From: an uncultured Planctomycetaceae bacterium
GTDB taxonomy: Bacteria; Planctomycetota; Planctomycetia; Pirellulales; Thermoguttaceae
DNA: 7,928 nucleotides
Direction: 5' to 3'
NCBI GenBank assembly: GCA_947307005.1
Contig: CAMZHY010000151.1
Span: 1 to 7,928, forward strand
Below are positions 5,578 through 7,928 of the stretch, one piece after another. Each line of letters starts with the position of its first letter. Position 1 is the stretch's first letter. A program made the translations under genes and the position numbers. Under the pieces are notes generated by a model. The model searched no databases, was not told where the DNA came from, and saw only the letters and a program-made list of their open reading frames with translations.

Positions 5578-7683
5578 GATCTCTAAAGAACGATTCCAAG
5601 ACCTCGCGAACGCGCTGAGCGTTCCTTCAAGGTCGAGTCCCGCCTCCTTGAGTTCGTCGGAACGAGAACCGTGGGGAAAATAGCGATCGGGCGCGGCGAG
5701 CCGAGTTAGAAGTCGCGCGTCGAGTCCTTCGTCGTTCGCGACCTCGAGAACGGCGGCGCCGAATCCGCCGGGCGCGGCGTTTTCTTCGAGCGTCACGACG
5801 GGAACCGAGCGCCCCAACGTCTTGCGAACCATTTCGACGTCAAGCGGTTTGGCAAAACGCGCGTTGTATACGGCGACGTCGAGACTGGGAACGCCTTCCG
5901 CCTCGCCTTTCGCGATCAAGTTCGCCGCGTCGAGCGCCGTCTGACAGAGCCCGCCGCCGCACGCGAGAATCGCGCCGTCGGTTCCTTCGCGGACGAGTTC
6001 GGCGCGTCCGAGTTCAAGGGGCGCGACCTCTCCGCGTCGTTCGATCCGTCCCGCCTTCGTCTTCGGGTAGCGAATGGCAACCGGACCGTTCTGGCGAAGC
6101 GCGAAGTCGAACGCGAGCGTCATATCGCCGGAGTCGGCGGGCGCAAGAATCGTCATATTTGGGAACGGACGCAGATAACTCAGGTCGAAAACGCCGTGAT
6201 GCGTCGGACCGTCGGCGCCGACGAAGCCGGAACGATCAAGCGAAAAAACGATCGGAAGATTCTGAAGCGACGTCTCTTGAAAGAGGTGATCGTAGGCGCG
6301 CTGGAGAAAGCCGCTGTAAATATCGACGATCGGACGCATTCCCGCTTTTGCGAGCCCGGCGGCGAAGTTCACCGCATGCGCCTCCGCGATTCCCACGTCA
6401 AAGAAACGGTCGGGAAAATCGCGACGCGCGTTCTCGAGCATATTCCCCTGCGTCATCGCGGCGACGACGACGCAGACGCGCGGATCCTCGCGCATAAGGC
6501 GCATGATCGCCGTCTGAGCCCAAAACGTAAAGGGCTGCTCGACGGCGTCAATTTGAGCGTCGAAACGCTCCGCGTCGGGACTCTGGTCAAAAACGCGAGC
6601 GTTCGCGTCGCGTTCGAGCGCTTTTTTCGCTTTTTCGCGCGTCTCCGCGTTGGAACTGCGCAACGCGATTTTCGACGCTCTTTTCTGCGCGAATTCCTTA
6701 GGTTTCGGACTCGACGAGTGGAAATGGGACGGGTCGTTCTCCGCCGGCGCGTATCCGTGGCCCTTGATCGTCATCACATGGAGAAAAACAGGTCCTTCAA
6801 ACGTTTTGACCGCCTCGAAATAATCGATGAGCGACGGAATATCGTGTCCGTTGATCGGTCCGACGTAATGAAAACCGAGATCCTCAAAGAACGCGCCGCC
6901 GACAAGTCCGGTGCGAAGCGCGTCTTTAAACCGCGACAGGAAGTTGTGCGCCGTGGGAAGTTTGTCGAATAGACGGTGCAATCGCGTCTTCGTTCCAAGG
7001 TACCCCGGCGCCATTCGCAGCTGGTCGAGATAACGGCCAAATCCGCCGACGCGTGGACAGATCGACATCTCGTTGTCGTTCAAAACGACGATCATTCGTT
7101 TATGAAGGTCGCCCGCGTGGTTGAGCGCTTCAAAAACCGGACCGCTTGAAAACGCGCCGTCCCCCACCACGGCGACGGAAAGACGTTCGCGACCGTGTTC
7201 CGTAACGCCTTGCCGATCCGCGACAAGCGAGTCGCCGAGGGACAGACCAAGCGCGGTTCCAACGCTGCAACCCGCGTGACCCGTTTTAAAAAGATCGTAA
7301 TCGCTCTCCTCGGGAGCCGGATACCCCGAAAGTCCGTCGCGCGCGCGCAGCGTGTCGAAACGATCGAAACGCCCCGTAAGCATCTTGTGCGGATAGCACT
7401 GGTGTCCGACGTCCCAAACGAGCCGATCCCACAGGAAATCAAAGCAATAATGAAGCGCGATCGTGAGTTCAACGACGCCGAGGTTCGACGCGAAATGGAT
7501 GCTGCGCGTTTCCGAAAGACGGCATATCTCCGACCGAATTTCACACGCAAGCGCTTCCAAATCCGACGGCGTCATCGCCTTCAAATCTTGGGGCGATTTG
7601 ATGTTGCTCAAAAGAACGGGCGCGACGCGCGCGGAGGCGTCGGGAACGGCGGCGTCTTGTTTTTTAAAGAAACGGCGGCTCAT
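5569..7683 (-). CDS. dxs: 1-deoxy-D-xylulose-5-phosphate synthase (DXS)
   Basis: DXS condenses pyruvate and glyceraldehyde 3-phosphate with loss of CO2, using thiamine diphosphate and Mg2+, to start the MEP isoprenoid pathway (and supply thiamine and pyridoxal synthesis). Domain order: ThDP-binding domain (about 25-320) with SIHFASNLG (His63), WDVGHQCYPHK (His94), GDGAFSSG (174-181) and LNDNEMSI (201-208) for Mg2+, PINGHD (His280) and GHGYAPAE; pyrimidine-binding domain (about 384-545) with catalytic Glu434 in GIAEAHAV, QRAYD (461-465), DRSGFVGADGPTHHG (483-497) and RYPKTKAG; then a transketolase C-terminal domain to about 690. At 704 residues it is longer than the usual 620-640, because of an N-terminal extension of about 25 residues and a charged linker (about 322-380). 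The ATG at 7683 is kept because the conserved KSPQDLK segment (29-35) lies before the next Met38. No clear ribosome binding site; the ATG overlaps an upstream stop as ATGA, suggesting translational coupling. Confidence 0.96.
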   Translation of the reverse strand: MSRRFFKKQDAAVPDASARVAPVLLSNIKSPQDLKAMTPSDLEALACEIRSEICRLSETRSIHFASNLGVVELTIALHYCFDFLWDRLVWDVGHQCYPHKMLTGRFDRFDTLRARDGLSGYPAPEESDYDLFKTGHAGCSVGTALGLSLGDSLVADRQGVTEHGRERLSVAVVGDGAFSSGPVFEALNHAGDLHKRMIVVLNDNEMSICPRVGGFGRYLDQLRMAPGYLGTKTRLHRLFDKLPTAHNFLSRFKDALRTGLVGGAFFEDLGFHYVGPINGHDIPSLIDYFEAVKTFEGPVFLHVMTIKGHGYAPAENDPSHFHSSSPKPKEFAQKRASKIALRSSNAETREKAKKALERDANARVFDQSPDAERFDAQIDAVEQPFTFWAQTAIMRLMREDPRVCVVVAAMTQGNMLENARRDFPDRFFDVGIAEAHAVNFAAGLAKAGMRPIVDIYSGFLQRAYDHLFQETSLQNLPIVFSLDRSGFVGADGPTHHGVFDLSYLRPFPNMTILAPADSGDMTLAFDFALRQNGPVAIRYPKTKAGRIERRGEVAPLELGRAELVREGTDGAILACGGGLCQTALDAANLIAKGEAEGVPSLDVAVYNARFAKPLDVEMVRKTLGRSVPVVTLEENAAPGGFGAAVLEVANDEGLDARLLTRLAAPDRYFPHGSRSDELKEAGLDLEGTLSAFARSWNRSLEIKK

Positions 7684-7769
7684 CGATCGCGCCCCGCCGC
7701 AAAATCGACTAGGTAAAAGAGCGCGTTTAAAGCGCGAGGTCGATATTTAAAATCCTGAACGTCTAGAAG
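7680..7769 (-). CDS. Possible C-terminal end of the gene upstream of dxs (IspA-like?)
   Basis: Read on the - strand, 29 codons end in a TGA (7682-7680) that overlaps the dxs ATG as ATGA, a common sign of adjacent operon genes. The peptide ends in ALNALFYLVDFAAGRDR. This is loosely like the end of farnesyl/geranylgeranyl diphosphate synthases (E. coli IspA ends ALEALADYIIQRNK: shared A-L, L, D and R spacing), and ispA next to dxs is a frequent gene order. The match is short and weak, so function is a guess. The frame continues into the S4 fragment without a stop, but nothing in S4 corresponds to this stretch, and its codons (CTT, CTA, TTT, TTA, GAT) differ from the almost all G/C-ending codons of that fragment. 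It may also be non-coding sequence with a fortuitous open frame. Confidence 0.35.
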   Translation of the reverse strand, partial: LLDVQDFKYRPRALNALFYLVDFAAGRDR

Positions 7770-7928
7770 CATGGACTTCGCGCGCTCGAAGAACAGACGG
7801 AACTGCTTCTCGCGCATGCCGTAGATGAAACGGGCCTTCTGCTTCTCGCGGAGCTGCTCGCCGTACTCGGAGAGCTTCTTCCTGCGGCGGGCGCCGTGCT
7901 GTCCCGGCGGGTTGGTGCGGCGGTCGAG
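7770..7928 (-). pseudogene. rpsD: Fragment of ribosomal protein S4 (RpsD), cut at both ends
   Basis: The - strand frame gives 53 residues with the S4 signature: RRTNPPGQHGARRRKKLSEY, then GEQLREKQKARFIYGMREKQ, then FRLFFERAKSM. S4 is a primary 16S rRNA-binding protein of the 30S body. The stretch corresponds to about residues 40-95 of a roughly 205-residue protein. The 5' part is outside the window. The 3' part, which should continue with a GENLL..LE.RLDN-like block and the S4 RNA-binding domain, is missing: similarity stops abruptly at the Met codon 7772-7770 and unrelated sequence follows. Codons are nearly all G/C-ending (AAG, GAG, CTC, CGC, TTC), unlike the mixed GAA/GAG, AAA/AAG use in neighbouring genes. 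That could reflect high expression or a different source genome. An essential gene cut this way is more likely an assembly chimera or duplicated fragment than the organism's only S4 gene. Confidence 0.85.

Noticed and set aside
6196..6972. 258-codon open frame on the + strand inside dxs
   Set aside because: It lies wholly antisense to well-conserved DXS domains, is Arg/Lys-rich with no recognisable motif, and is explained by the GC-rich codon pattern of dxs.
1..7928. Mobile element, phage, toxin-antitoxin, defence or CRISPR system
   Set aside because: No transposase, integrase, direct-repeat array, terminal inverted repeats or defence-type domains are visible; identified genes are housekeeping or envelope functions.

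Overview
The window looks like chromosomal DNA from a free-living bacterium of moderately high GC, rich in CpG and in TCG/GCG/GTC codons. The nusB-ftsY pair, an FtsY reduced to its NG core, and the style of the DXS and transglutaminase proteins point to Planctomycetota or a relative. That assignment is inferred from gene order and protein style, not from a database search. No phage, transposon, CRISPR array, tRNA or rRNA gene is visible.

Layout. Bases 2-463 (+) carry the 3' end of a protein of unknown identity with an acidic stretch followed by a Lys/Gly-rich basic tail. Bases 464-908 are an AT-richer, non-coding leader with several palindromes and two mutually exclusive hairpins. Then come nusB (909-1391), ftsY (1446-2357) and a large membrane transglutaminase of the TgpA type (2469-5501), all on the + strand with gaps of 54 and 111 bases, so they may be one transcription unit. 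It ends at a strong intrinsic terminator (5526-5577). From the other side, dxs (7683-5569, - strand) runs convergently and its stop codon lies inside that terminator's T tract.

Upstream of dxs, at 7680-7928 (-), one open frame of 82 codons is made of two unlike parts. The outer 53 codons are an internal fragment of ribosomal protein S4. The inner 29 codons do not belong to S4 and end in a TGA overlapping the dxs ATG (ATGA). This inner part may be the true C-terminus of the gene before dxs; it weakly resembles the end of an IspA-type prenyl synthase. The abrupt change suggests an assembly chimera or a rearrangement at about 7770.

The genes serve separate housekeeping roles: rRNA transcription antitermination (NusB), delivery of ribosomes to the membrane (FtsY), an envelope transglutaminase-like enzyme of unknown substrate, and the first step of the MEP isoprenoid pathway (DXS). 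I see no convincing undescribed system. The points most worth a second look are the S4 junction, the attenuator-like leader before nusB, the unusual setting and insertions of the TgpA-like protein, and a few substitutions in conserved motifs of FtsY and DXS.
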